Positions 34,815 through 43,438 of a stretch of DNA of 64,000 nt are shown one piece after another. The position numbers were made by a program, and so were the translations under genes. Positions within the stretch are counted from its first letter, which is position 1; the number at the start of each line of letters is the position of its first letter. The notes beneath the pieces were generated by a model. The model ran no database searches, was not told where the DNA came from, and saw only the letters and a program-made list of their open reading frames with translations. This DNA comes from Novosphingobium album (ex Hu et al. 2023) (GTDB taxonomy: Bacteria > Pseudomonadota > Alphaproteobacteria > Sphingomonadales > Sphingomonadaceae), in assembly GCF_022832385.1 (NCBI RefSeq), contig NZ_JALHLE010000023.1, positions 36,499 through 100,498 of the forward strand, given 5' to 3'.

Positions 34815-36560
34815 TTACATACTCCTGAAGGTCGATTGGTTTTTCCCTAGAAGTCGTAGGATTGGCCGGTGATGTGCCCAAATGGCGAACCGGGGCATTG
34901 AAATATGACTTTTAAGAGCGCGCCTCCGCTCACTCACGGACCGAGGCAACCATTCTGGCAACAGGTTGCGAACCGCATCCCAAGGCCCGTCGAAAGTTTT
35001 GGCTCGCACCAGACGCATCCACACCCGGAGTCGTTCCGGCAACGACATCAGGCGCAATGAACGCTTCAGGATCGCATCGACGCTGTCGAACTCGCCGAAC
35101 ACTGCGTTGAGCAGGATGTCGGGATAGCCATCGTGACATTCCTCGTCCGCAGGCGCGGCCGTCTCCCGCAGCGGCGTAACCGGCCGGACGACCAAAGCCT
35201 TGGCATAGAGTGCCTCCAGAGCCTCAAGCCAATTTGGCGCGGTGTGCAGCCGCTTGACGTTGGCGGCCGTCTCGTCGCCCCGCCGGGCCAAAGCCTCGGG
35301 CGCCGAAAGCCAGTCCATAAGTATACGGTTATAGTCCACCATTGAGGTGGCGAAGCCAATGGTCGGGGAAAGTCCGGGCATATCGGTACTCATGACGTTC
35401 GCCCCCGCAGGGTAGGGAAACAGCGTCACGCAGGGGGCGCCCAGCCCACCGGCTTCCAGCATCGAGGTAATGGACACGAACGGATAGGAATCGAGGTAGA
35501 GGTCCGCTGCTTCGAAGGCGAGCGAGGGATCGGGAGTCTCCGGGAGCCCCATGATCCGGCCGCCGGTCACCGCTACAGCATCTTGCCAGTCGTCCGGCTC
35601 CCCCGGACCTATGACCACCAACCGCGCATCGGGACAGGCAAGCAGCGCCTCTACATGCATGTCGGCAAATGAAACCCCGTTCAGCGTGCGGTATTTCAAG
35701 CCGCGGGCTACGGATACCAGGAGCGGACCGCCCGCCGGAAGGCCGAGCTTTTCCCTCGCTTCGGCCCGGGAGTGTTTGCGCATCGGAGGATCGATCTGAA
35801 TCGGCAGGATTGCGTGACGCTCCGCCGGGATTCCACGCCGCTCCACCACCAGACGCTCGCCCGACACGCGAGAACTGGCGATCAGGTCGCACACAGAGAG
35901 CCCAACCCAAAATGCGTGATCAGCATGGTTAACCAACACCACTGGCGGCCGGTTGCGCTCGTCAGCGAAGGCTATGCCCGGCACCGGTTCCTCGTTGCTG
36001 ACGTGCAGAACCACCAGATCGAAATCGAGCGACAACTTCCGGAGCGCTCTGGCCCATTCTACCGGACCGCCGCGCGTAGCGCCAATCATGTGGATCTGGC
36101 CGCCGCGAGCCTCGACGGCCTCACGCACCGCCGACGGTGGCGCACCGGGATGGCGCAACAGGGCCAGGGAGTGATGACGCTTGTCGTCCGCGGCGATCCA
36201 GCGGCGCATCATCCGCGTCAAGCCGCCGACCTCGTTCAAAACGGTGGCCACGTGCAGCACGCGGCCAATCTTCCTCCGCGCCGGTCGCGGCGTTTCAGCC
36301 TCAACAGCGAGTGTCCTCCGCGCGATTTCGGTCAGTATGTGCTCAAGTGACTCGGACCGATAGAAGCCGCAGTGCCGCTTCCGCGCAAGCGTGACGGCAG
36401 CCTCCACATAGGCCGCCGCAGAGTTGAAGTCGCCTGCCTTCAGACAGCATTCGGCCTTACCCCGAAGGCGTTGGAACTCGCCGTAGTTATTACGCATGCG
36501 TACCACCTCAGCCGCGTAAGGCCCTTCATCAGATAGCATCGTACCCGGATTCTTCCCCAC
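34815..36560 (-). CDS. Large glycosyltransferase-like protein (GT4-like with extra domains)
   Basis: A 581-residue protein with a GT-B core. Residues ~25-80 look like a helical, TPR-like segment (Ala-Ala-Ala-Tyr-Val-Glu-Ala-Ala-Val-Thr-Leu-Ala-Arg). The N-terminal Rossmann half starts near Lys-Ile-Gly-Arg-Val-Leu-His-Val-Ala-Thr. The donor half has Leu-Leu-Val-Ser-Val-Ala-Arg-Gly-Leu-Lys-Tyr and Pro-Phe-Val-Ser-Ile-Thr-Ser-Met-Leu-Glu-Ala-Gly-Gly-Leu-Gly-Ala-Pro, in place of a standard E-x7-E. About 130 further residues at the C-terminus are unrecognised. It is longer than usual GT4 enzymes (~380). It is divergent from the acetyltransferase at 36736. Confidence 0.75.
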   Translation of the reverse strand: MGKNPGTMLSDEGPYAAEVVRMRNNYGEFQRLRGKAECCLKAGDFNSAAAYVEAAVTLARKRHCGFYRSESLEHILTEIARRTLAVEAETPRPARRKIGRVLHVATVLNEVGGLTRMMRRWIAADDKRHHSLALLRHPGAPPSAVREAVEARGGQIHMIGATRGGPVEWARALRKLSLDFDLVVLHVSNEEPVPGIAFADERNRPPVVLVNHADHAFWVGLSVCDLIASSRVSGERLVVERRGIPAERHAILPIQIDPPMRKHSRAEAREKLGLPAGGPLLVSVARGLKYRTLNGVSFADMHVEALLACPDARLVVIGPGEPDDWQDAVAVTGGRIMGLPETPDPSLAFEAADLYLDSYPFVSITSMLEAGGLGAPCVTLFPYPAGANVMSTDMPGLSPTIGFATSMVDYNRILMDWLSAPEALARRGDETAANVKRLHTAPNWLEALEALYAKALVVRPVTPLRETAAPADEECHDGYPDILLNAVFGEFDSVDAILKRSLRLMSLPERLRVWMRLVRAKTFDGPWDAVRNLLPEWLPRSVSERRRALKSHISMPRFAIWAHHRPILRLLGKNQSTFRSM

Positions 36561-36735
36561 AGCCGCAGCCTCCTCTGAACCCAGTTAGCCCGAGTGGCCG
36601 AAGCTTGCCAAGCGTACAGGCGGAGTACATAAAAAGTGCCACCAATCGCTGCTATCCAATATTTCCGCGGCGCGCTCATGCTGGTGTCCGGTTTGCAGGC
36701 AATGGTGCGCGACAAACAACTTCAAAGGAAAAAAG
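36561..36735. promoter_or_regulatory. Divergent promoter region
   Basis: The 175 bases between the minus-strand glycosyltransferase and the plus-strand acetyltransferase must serve both. An AAAGGAAAAAAG stretch just before 36736 provides the acetyltransferase ribosome site. No clear operator was seen. Confidence 0.35.
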
Positions 36736-37221
36736 ATGCCGATTTCTGACAGTGTGACGCTGTGTGGCGAGGTCATCATCCATCATCCCGGCCTGGTGAA
36801 CCTCTATGGCTGCAAGATCGGCAACGGTTCGCGCATCGGCACCTTCGTCGAGATCCAGAAGAACTCCTATATCGGCGAACGCTGCAAGATTTCCTCTCAC
36901 ACCTTCATCTGCGAAGGGGTGACCATCGAGGACGAAGTCTTCATCGGCCACGGCGTGATGTTCACCAACGACCGCTTTCCCCAGGCTACCAACCCGGACG
37001 GAAGCGCGCAGAGCGAAGCCGACTGGACAGTCGAGCCAACCGTGGTCAAGAAGGGCGCCTCCATTGGCACCAACGTCACGATCACTCCGGGCGTAACTAT
37101 CGGCGAGCGGGCGCTGATCGGCGCAGGCGCCGTGGTCACCCGCGATGTCCCCGACTTCGCCGTAGCCACCGGGGTGCCGGCCCGCCTGGTTGGAGACACA
37201 AGGACTCTAAAGGCTGACTGA
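36736..37221 (+). CDS. Hexapeptide-repeat sugar N-acetyltransferase (WbpD/WlbB-like)
   Basis: A 161-residue left-handed beta-helix acetyltransferase with many Ile/Val-Gly-x-x-x-x hexapeptide units ([19 protein letters not shown]). The Phe-Thr-Asn-Asp-Arg-Phe-Pro loop and the final Val-Pro-Ala-Arg motif are typical of UDP-3-amino-sugar N-acetyltransferases. It is likely to acetylate the amino group installed by a DegT aminotransferase, using acetyl-CoA. It is followed by a dehydrogenase and an aminotransferase, giving a WbpB/E/D-like trio. The stop codon lies in the first copy of a tandem repeat with a hairpin. Confidence 0.88.
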   Translation: MPISDSVTLCGEVIIHHPGLVNLYGCKIGNGSRIGTFVEIQKNSYIGERCKISSHTFICEGVTIEDEVFIGHGVMFTNDRFPQATNPDGSAQSEADWTVEPTVVKKGASIGTNVTITPGVTIGERALIGAGAVVTRDVPDFAVATGVPARLVGDTRTLKAD

Positions 37222-37292
37222 ATCCCACTTACGGTTCAGCTTTTTACCCGAAAAGGCTGACTGAATCCCCCTTACGGTTCAGCTTTTTACCC
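37209..37292 (+). terminator. Tandemly duplicated stem-loop terminator
   Basis: Two 41-base copies (37209-37249 and 37252-37292, period 43, one mismatch) each contain CTGAATCC...GGTTCAG followed by CTTTTT, a bulged stem plus T-run, consistent with a rho-independent terminator. The first copy includes the acetyltransferase stop codon, and the second repeats the last sense codons and stop. Together they separate the acetyltransferase from the dehydrogenase operon. Confidence 0.75.
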
Positions 37293-37387
37293 AGAATTGC
37301 AGTCTTTGGATTGCGTTCATTAGAGTATTGAGCGGCAGAACCTCCAAGAATTCCTAGGATGGAGGTGGGGGTGAAGGGCAGAATCAA

Positions 37388-38413
37388 ATGATCAATATCG
37401 GCATCATCGGTTACGGCTACTGGGGCCCGAACCTCCTGCGCAACTTCATGGAGCTTGCCAACGGCCGGGTCCGCATAGTCGCAGATCTGGACCCCAAGAA
37501 ACGCGAACTGGTGGAGCGGCGTTATCCGGGTGTCCGGACCACCAGTGATGTCCAGGCCCTGTTCCAGGACCCCGAAATCGATGCCATCGCCGTAGCGACG
37601 CCGGTCAATACCCATTTCGAACTAGGCATGTCAGCGTTGAAAGCCGGTAAGCATCTCTGGCTTGAAAAGCCGATGACCGAAACCTCGCTGCAGGCCAAGA
37701 TGCTGGTCGATGAAGCCGACAAGCGCGGACTGACCCTGATTGTCGATCACACCTTCATCTATACCGGCGCAGTGCGGAAGATGCGTGAGATCGTCGCTGC
37801 AGGTGACCTCGGCCAGATCTATTATTACGATGCAACCCGGGTGAACCTTGGCCTCTTCCAGAAGGACGTGAACGTCATCTCCGACCTGGCAGTCCACGAC
37901 TTCTCGATCATCGACCATTTGTTCGGAGAGCATCCGAACGCCGTTTCGGCCAGCGGCATCAACCATTTCCCCGGTACCCCGGAAAACCTGGCTTATATCT
38001 CGCTGTTTTACGACTCCGGCATGATTTCGCATATCAACGTGAGTTGGCTGGCTCCGGTGAAGGTGCGCAACATCCTGGTCGGCGGCTCCAACAAGATGAT
38101 CACCTACGATGATCTGGAGCCGTCCGAGAAGGTCAAGGTCTACGACAAGGGCGTCTCTTTCACCGACGATCCCGCCAAGATCCACGAGATGCGCGTCGGT
38201 TACAGGACGGGCGACATGTGGGCCCCCAAGCTTGAATCCACCGAGGCCCTGCGCATCGCCGGCCAGGAGTGGATCGACTGCATCGACGAAAAGAAGGTTC
38301 CGACCGCCGATGGCCAGCTTGGCCTGCGCGTGGTCGAGATCATCGAAGCCGCCACAAGCTCCATGCGCGGGCGTGGCGAAACCGTTCACCTCCGACGCAA
38401 AGGCGCTGCCTGA
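37388..38413 (+). CDS. Gfo/Idh/MocA-family oxidoreductase (WbpB/WlbA-like)
   Basis: A 341-residue NAD(P)-dependent dehydrogenase. The N-terminal Rossmann domain has Gly-Ile-Ile-Gly-Tyr-Gly-Tyr-Trp-Gly (residues 5-13) and the family Glu93-Lys94-Pro95 motif. The C-terminal alpha/beta domain has Asp-Leu-Ala-Val-His-Asp-Phe-Ser-Ile-Ile-Asp, with the catalytic-region His. In the UDP-2,3-diacetamido-2,3-dideoxyglucuronate pathway such an enzyme (WbpB/WlbA) oxidises C3 of UDP-GlcNAcA before transamination. The adjacent aminotransferase, which starts one base after this stop, and the acetyltransferase upstream fit that role, but a UDP-GlcNAc 6-dehydrogenase is not in the window. Confidence 0.88.
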   Translation: MINIGIIGYGYWGPNLLRNFMELANGRVRIVADLDPKKRELVERRYPGVRTTSDVQALFQDPEIDAIAVATPVNTHFELGMSALKAGKHLWLEKPMTETSLQAKMLVDEADKRGLTLIVDHTFIYTGAVRKMREIVAAGDLGQIYYYDATRVNLGLFQKDVNVISDLAVHDFSIIDHLFGEHPNAVSASGINHFPGTPENLAYISLFYDSGMISHINVSWLAPVKVRNILVGGSNKMITYDDLEPSEKVKVYDKGVSFTDDPAKIHEMRVGYRTGDMWAPKLESTEALRIAGQEWIDCIDEKKVPTADGQLGLRVVEIIEAATSSMRGRGETVHLRRKGAA

Positions 38414-38414
38414 C

Positions 38415-39518
38415 ATGATCCCGTTTGTCGATCTGAAAGCCCAGTACGTCTCGATCAAGCCCGAAGTAGATGCCGCTATCCAACGCATCATGGAAACCTG
38501 CCAGTTCACCTTGGGCGCAGAAGTTGCTGAATTCGAAAAGGAATTCGCCGCCTACTCGCAAGCCGCCTTCGGCGCCGGCGTCAATACCGGCACCAGTGCA
38601 TTGCACTTGGGACTGCTGGCCGCCGGGATCGGTCCGGGCGACGAGGTGATCACCACCCCCTTCACCTTCGTGGCGACGGTGGCGGCCATATACTACACGG
38701 GCGCGACCCCCGTGCTGGTCGATATAGATCCAGCCACCTACACCATCGACCCGGCCCTGATCGAGGCCGCGATCACGCCGGCCACCAAGGCGATCATCCC
38801 GGTTCACCTCTATGGCCAGCCAGCCGACATGGACCCGATCATGGCCATCGCCCGCAAGCATGGCCTGACCGTGCTGGAAGACGCATGCCAGGCGCACGGC
38901 GCCGAATACAAGGGCAAGCGCGTCGGCGCCATCGGCGACATGGCGGCTTTCAGCTTCTACCCCGGCAAGAACCTCGGCGCCTTCGGCGAAGGCGGGATGC
39001 TGACAACCGACAACGCCGACTACGACCGCACGGTCCGCATGCTGCGTGACTGGGGCGCTGAGCGGAAATACCACCACGTGCTCAAGGGCTACAACTACCG
39101 GCTGGAAGGCCTTCAAGGCTCCGTCTTGCGCGTAAAGCTCAAGTATCTTGACCGGTGGACCGAACAGCGCCGCGCCATGGCCGCCCGCTATGACGCCATG
39201 TTCGCCGGCACCGGCCTGCCAACGCCCTTTTCCCGCGACGATGTGCGCCACGTCTATCACATCTACGCTGTCCGCACCCCGGACCGCGCCGGCTGGCAGG
39301 AGGCGCTGAACTCTAAGGGGATCCAGTCAGGCATCCACTATCCCATCCCGGTTCACCTGCTGCCCGCCTACACCGACCTCGGCTACAAGCAGGGCCAGTT
39401 CCCACACGCCGAAAAAGCCGCCGCCGAAGTTCTGTCCCTGCCGATGTTCCCGGAATTCACAGAGCAGCAGCAGGACGTTGTCGTGGCTGCGGTCAAGGAA
39501 CTGCAAGCAAGCGTTTGA
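38415..39518 (+). CDS. DegT-family sugar aminotransferase (WbpE/WlbC-like)
   Basis: A 367-residue PLP-dependent aminotransferase. The PLP lysine is K185 in Ser-Phe-Tyr-Pro-Gly-Lys-Asn-Leu-Gly-Ala, and D157 in Leu-Glu-Asp-Ala-Cys-Gln should contact the cofactor. The N-terminus Met-Ile-Pro-Phe-Val-Asp-Leu-Lys-Ala-Gln-Tyr is typical of the 3-amino branch (WbpE, FdtB, QdtB). It would aminate the keto sugar made by the preceding dehydrogenase, with glutamate as donor. ATG 38415 follows the upstream stop by one base, which decides the start. It shares an Asp-Ile-Asp-Pro-Ala-Thr-Tyr-x-Ile-Asp-Pro-Ala-Leu segment with the aminotransferase at 27780. Confidence 0.9.
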   Translation: MIPFVDLKAQYVSIKPEVDAAIQRIMETCQFTLGAEVAEFEKEFAAYSQAAFGAGVNTGTSALHLGLLAAGIGPGDEVITTPFTFVATVAAIYYTGATPVLVDIDPATYTIDPALIEAAITPATKAIIPVHLYGQPADMDPIMAIARKHGLTVLEDACQAHGAEYKGKRVGAIGDMAAFSFYPGKNLGAFGEGGMLTTDNADYDRTVRMLRDWGAERKYHHVLKGYNYRLEGLQGSVLRVKLKYLDRWTEQRRAMAARYDAMFAGTGLPTPFSRDDVRHVYHIYAVRTPDRAGWQEALNSKGIQSGIHYPIPVHLLPAYTDLGYKQGQFPHAEKAAAEVLSLPMFPEFTEQQQDVVVAAVKELQASV

Positions 39519-39590
39519 CGAGCGGGCGCCTGCGCCACCTGAATCAGGCCAGCCAAAGGCCTCCCCCCATACCGATGACAGGGAAACACG

Positions 39591-40562
39591 ATGAAACTTG
39601 AAGGCTCTCGCATCCTGGTGACCGGCGGCTGCGGCCTGATCGGATCAACCACCATCGACCTGCTGCTTAAAGATCATGCCCCGGAAAAGATCGTGATCCT
39701 CGACAACCTGGTCCGGGGCACCCTGCACAACGTCAAGGACGCGCTGAAAGACCCCCGCGTCGAACTCATCGAAGGTGACATTCGCGACGTCGAGACGGTC
39801 CACAAGGTCACCGACGGTATGGACGCGGTGATCCACATGGCAACCCTGAGGATAACCGCCTGCGCCGCCGAGCCTCGCGAAGCTCTCGGCATCATGTGCG
39901 ACGGCAGCTACAACGTCATCGAGGCCGCCCAGGCAAAGGGCGTGAAGAAGATCTGCGCGCCCTCATCAGCCTCGGTCTACGGCCTGGCAGATGTCTTCCC
40001 GACGGAAGAGAGCCATCACCCGTACAATAACCGCACCTGGTACGGCGCCAGCAAGGTCATGCTGGAAGGCCTGTTGCGCTCGTTCAACGACATGTACGGC
40101 CTGCCCTACGTCGCCCTGCGCTATTTCAACGTGTACGGCCCGCGCATGGACCTGCACGGGAAATATACAGAGGTTCTGATTCGCTGGATGGACCGCATCG
40201 CCGCCGGCCAGCCGCCGCTGATCCTCGGCGACGGCTCCACCACCATGGACTTCATCTATATCGAGGACATTGCCCGGGCCAACATCCTGTCCCTGCTGTC
40301 TGACGTGGAGGACGACGTGTTCAACGTCGCCAGCGGCGTGGAGACCAGCCTGAATGACCTGGCCGCCTCGCTGCTGCGGGTGATGGGCTCCAACCTCCAG
40401 CCGGAGTATGGACCGGAACGCAAGGTGAACCCCGTCTCGCGGCGCCTCGCAGACACCTCCAAGGCAGAGAAGATGCTGGGCTTCAAGGCCACCGTCGACC
40501 TCGACGAGGGCCTGACCAGGCTGGTGGAATGGTGGCGCGCCAATCGCGAGCATGTGAACTGA
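39591..40562 (+). CDS. NAD-dependent sugar epimerase/dehydratase (extended SDR)
   Basis: A 323-residue extended SDR acting on a nucleotide sugar. The NAD motif is Thr-Gly-Gly-Cys-Gly-Leu-Ile-Gly (residues 11-18) and the catalytic pair is Tyr151-x-x-x-Lys155 (Trp-Tyr-Gly-Ala-Ser-Lys), with Ser-Ser-Ala-Ser upstream. The Arg-Tyr-Phe-Asn-Val-Tyr-Gly-Pro-Arg loop and a Gly-Asp-Gly-Ser-Thr-Thr-Met-Asp-Phe-Ile-Tyr segment are typical UDP-glucose/GlcNAc 4-epimerase or related features. It probably supplies an epimerised amino sugar for the EPS. It is the last gene of the dehydrogenase/aminotransferase/epimerase run; the gap of 72 bases is larger than within the pair. Confidence 0.9.
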   Translation: MKLEGSRILVTGGCGLIGSTTIDLLLKDHAPEKIVILDNLVRGTLHNVKDALKDPRVELIEGDIRDVETVHKVTDGMDAVIHMATLRITACAAEPREALGIMCDGSYNVIEAAQAKGVKKICAPSSASVYGLADVFPTEESHHPYNNRTWYGASKVMLEGLLRSFNDMYGLPYVALRYFNVYGPRMDLHGKYTEVLIRWMDRIAAGQPPLILGDGSTTMDFIYIEDIARANILSLLSDVEDDVFNVASGVETSLNDLAASLLRVMGSNLQPEYGPERKVNPVSRRLADTSKAEKMLGFKATVDLDEGLTRLVEWWRANREHVN

Positions 40563-40648
40563 ACAGCCGCGTGGGCGGCGGCAAAGCCCTCCTGACTGGC
40601 TTCGCAGGTCACTGATGTGGTTTGCGGTGAGTAGCCCCGATGACGGAC

Positions 40649-40833
40649 AAGTAATCCATTGAAGGTAGGCCGCTTGATGGACTGAAGGGCGAGGTTGGAC
40701 ACTCTGATGAAATGGATTGTTCGAGAGAGTAATCTCACCGCCCCTACCTTTGCGCGCAGACTGCCCCGATTGCCCCACCGCAGAACAATTATTCCAATTG
40801 ACTGAATACATTCGCAACCGGCAACTGAAGACC
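40649..40833 (+). repeat. Leader repeat, copy B (direct repeat with 25941-26173)
   Basis: GTAATCCATT (40651) and AATGGATTGT (40711) bracket a variable loop, and 40711-40833 is very similar to 26051-26173. The conserved part runs into the apparent 5' end of the glycosidase-like gene. Because copy A does the same with an unrelated glycosyltransferase, the repeat is more likely untranslated leader than coding sequence. Confidence 0.7.
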
Positions 40834-42294
40834 AAACGCCCTTCGCGGCAAGGGAGCCAGAAACCGTTGCAAAGCTTTCCGCCTAAATCGCTGTACTACG
40901 TGTCCGGCATCATGTTGGCTTTTGCTGGCTTCGCCCTGCTCGCAGCAAGGGACGTTCGCAAGCCGGTCTTGCCTTCCGACCCTACTCCGGTGGCGCATCT
41001 TGCAATTCCGGCAAACGATTTCCTGAACAGCATCGGCGTTGTGTCCACCTTCCCGGACCGGGGACAGCCGCTGGACAAGACCGTTTCGATGGTGCGCTAC
41101 GGCGGTTTCCGCTGGGTCAGAGCAGGGATAGAAGGCCTCAGCGATACCGGCCCCACCACAATCCAGACCTTCCTCGACTTACACAAAGAGACCGGGGTGC
41201 GTCTCAACTGGGGGCTGGTAAGCGGCGGAACCGATCTCAAATTGCTGATCAGGACAGGCAAGGTTCTGGCCCAGGCGGATGCATTGCTGGCATTCGAAGG
41301 CAACAACGAGCCTAACAACTGGGGTGTCGATTACAACGGCGAAAACGGCGGCGGCAATGCATCGTCATGGCTGCCCGTCGCTCGGCTGCAGCGCGACCTC
41401 TACCACGCCGTAAAGAGCGATCCCGTTTTGGCCCGGTACCCAGTCTGGTCAATTTCCGAACCCGGCGCGCAAGTCGACAATGTGGGTCTGCAGTTCCTCA
41501 CCATCCCGAACGGCGCAGACACGCTGATGCCCGACGGCACGCGCTACGCCGATTACGCCAATGTCCACAATTACATATATCACCCCAATTCGCCTTCGCC
41601 GGAAGACAACAAGGCATGGAACGCCGCCGATCCGACCGCATCTTCGCGAGTGGATGGTCTTTTCGGAAATTTCGGAAAGACATGGCGGCACGGATTTGCA
41701 GGCTATGATCAACAGCAGCTCAACAGTCTGCCGCGCGTTACGACCGAAACCGGTGTCGCCATCGACGGAGCCGTCGGGGAGCGGCTACAGGCCATCCATC
41801 TGCTGAACATCTATCTGGCCCAGTTCAAGCGCGGCTACGCCTACACGTCAGTCTACATCCTGCGCGACAGGACGGACGAAGGTGGCAATCAGGCCTTTGG
41901 CTTTTTCCGCCCCGACTACTCGCCCCGCCTTGCTGCGGTATACCTGCACAACCTGACGACCATTCTGGCGGACAGCGCCCTTTCGTCCCCGCCGGGCGAA
42001 CTTGCATTTGCCATCGCCAACCAGCCAGAAACCGTGCACGATCTGCTTCTGCAGCACAGTGACGGCACGTTCCAACTGGTTGTCTGGGGGGAGCGCCTCA
42101 AAGGCACCGATACCGTCACAATCAAGCTGGCCGAAAAGCCGGAATCGATCGGCCTCTACGACCCGACACTGGGGACCGAGCCCACCGGTTCATATGCCGG
42201 CAGGACCGCCTTCGAGATTACACTGAGCGACCATCCCGTTGTCATTGCGATACGCCCCCGGTCAGATGGTGCGCCCCGTCCCGATGACACCTGA
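40717..42294 (+). CDS. Glycoside hydrolase-like protein (clan GH-A, GH39-like) of the EPS locus
   Basis: Up to 525 residues. A hydrophobic segment (about residues 60-77) looks like a signal or membrane anchor. The rest is a TIM-barrel glycosidase-like domain with Gly-Asn-Asn-Glu-Pro-Asn-Asn (E198, acid/base candidate) and Thr-Thr-Glu-Thr-Gly (E344, nucleophile candidate), the two glutamates of clan GH-A. A beta-rich C-terminal domain ends in Tyr-Asp-Pro-Thr-Leu-Gly-Thr. It should act in the periplasm or outside the cell, trimming or releasing EPS. ATG 40912 is a good alternative start because the first ~40 residues come from the leader repeat. Its tail overlaps the next GT4 gene. Confidence 0.75.
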   Translation: MFERVISPPLPLRADCPDCPTAEQLFQLTEYIRNRQLKTKRPSRQGSQKPLQSFPPKSLYYVSGIMLAFAGFALLAARDVRKPVLPSDPTPVAHLAIPANDFLNSIGVVSTFPDRGQPLDKTVSMVRYGGFRWVRAGIEGLSDTGPTTIQTFLDLHKETGVRLNWGLVSGGTDLKLLIRTGKVLAQADALLAFEGNNEPNNWGVDYNGENGGGNASSWLPVARLQRDLYHAVKSDPVLARYPVWSISEPGAQVDNVGLQFLTIPNGADTLMPDGTRYADYANVHNYIYHPNSPSPEDNKAWNAADPTASSRVDGLFGNFGKTWRHGFAGYDQQQLNSLPRVTTETGVAIDGAVGERLQAIHLLNIYLAQFKRGYAYTSVYILRDRTDEGGNQAFGFFRPDYSPRLAAVYLHNLTTILADSALSSPPGELAFAIANQPETVHDLLLQHSDGTFQLVVWGERLKGTDTVTIKLAEKPESIGLYDPTLGTEPTGSYAGRTAFEITLSDHPVVIAIRPRSDGAPRPDDT

Positions 42295-43438
42295 TATCAT
42301 CATCAATGGCAAATTCCTGCGCGCGCCCATGACGGGGGTACACCGTGTCGCATTCGAAATCTGTAATGCGTTGGCAGATCTGGCCAAACAGAACGCGCCG
42401 GAAATGTGCGGACGCCGCGTTGAGGTATGGCACTCACATGACGGACGCGACAAGGCTGAATCCATAGGCTTGCCCGTTCGCGCGGTAGGTCCGTTTGACG
42501 GCGCCCTCTGGGAACAGACTACCTTACCCGCCAGGCAGGGCCGTTCTGTACTCCTGAACCTGTGCAATCTCGGCCCCATTGCCTCGGGCAATGCGTTGAC
42601 AATGATCCATGACGCTCAGGTTTTGCTTTCGCCGAAATCCTATGGCCCAGGTTTCCGGCTCTGGTATATTGTGCTGCAGCGCATTCTTGCGCGGCGAAAC
42701 AGTGCAATTCTGACCGTTTCCCAATATTCGCGCGAACAGATCGCCGCGGCGGGGCTTGCACCGATCGAATGCATTCACGCCGTCCACAATGGCGTCGATC
42801 ATGTGCTGCGTGTGGATCCGGACACCACTGTCCTGGACCGCCTCTCTCTCACCGGGACCAGCTATGCTCTCGCCCTTTCGACAGTGCAGGAACACAAGAA
42901 CATCGGTGTTCTGCTGAAGGCCTTCGCCAGGGAAGACCTTTCCGGTATGAAACTGGTACTGTTCGGTTCGGCCAGCCGCGAAACCTTTGCCGCTGCCGGG
43001 CATGTATTGCCACCGAACGTAGTGTTCGCGGGCCAGGTGACGGATGAGGAACTGCGCGCCCTCATGCAAAGCGCCCGCGCTCTTCTGTTCCCCTCCATCA
43101 CTGAAGGGTTCGGATTGCCGCCGCTGGAAGCCATGTTGCTTGGCACGCCGGCCATCTGCGCTCCTTGTGGCGCCTTACCCGAAGTCTGCGGCGATGCCGC
43201 GCTCTATGCTGATCCGCACGAGCCCGAAGCGTGGGCAGCGGTTCTGCGCTACCTCGGTCAGCATAACGACCTGCACGCGAACTTCAGCGCCTTGGGCCGC
43301 ACCCGCGCAGAACAGTTTACATGGCGTAATGCAGCGTTACGCCTATTGGAAATCCTCGACACCGTGGAAGATTTGCGGCGGATTTCTACGAATTCATCCG
43401 CGTCAGCCTCACCGAACAATCAGGTTCCGTCGGCCTAA
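42284..43438 (+). CDS. GT4-family glycosyltransferase (paralogue of 17859-19064)
   Basis: A 384-residue GT-B enzyme, near-parallel to the one at 17859 through most of its length, with the same Met-Thr-Gly-Val-His-Arg-Val-Ala-Phe-Glu-Ile start, Trp-His-Ser-His-Asp-Gly-Arg-Asp, His-Lys-Asn-Ile-Gly-Val-Leu-Leu-Lys-Ala-Phe and Glu-Gly-Phe-Gly-Leu-Pro-Pro-Leu-Glu. ATG 42284 matches the paralogue's start and overlaps the glycosidase stop by 11 bases. Its stop overlaps the stop of the convergent GT4 gene. Conservation of the pair after duplication suggests both are used in EPS assembly. Confidence 0.9.
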   Translation: MTPDIIINGKFLRAPMTGVHRVAFEICNALADLAKQNAPEMCGRRVEVWHSHDGRDKAESIGLPVRAVGPFDGALWEQTTLPARQGRSVLLNLCNLGPIASGNALTMIHDAQVLLSPKSYGPGFRLWYIVLQRILARRNSAILTVSQYSREQIAAAGLAPIECIHAVHNGVDHVLRVDPDTTVLDRLSLTGTSYALALSTVQEHKNIGVLLKAFAREDLSGMKLVLFGSASRETFAAAGHVLPPNVVFAGQVTDEELRALMQSARALLFPSITEGFGLPPLEAMLLGTPAICAPCGALPEVCGDAALYADPHEPEAWAAVLRYLGQHNDLHANFSALGRTRAEQFTWRNAALRLLEILDTVEDLRRISTNSSASASPNNQVPSA

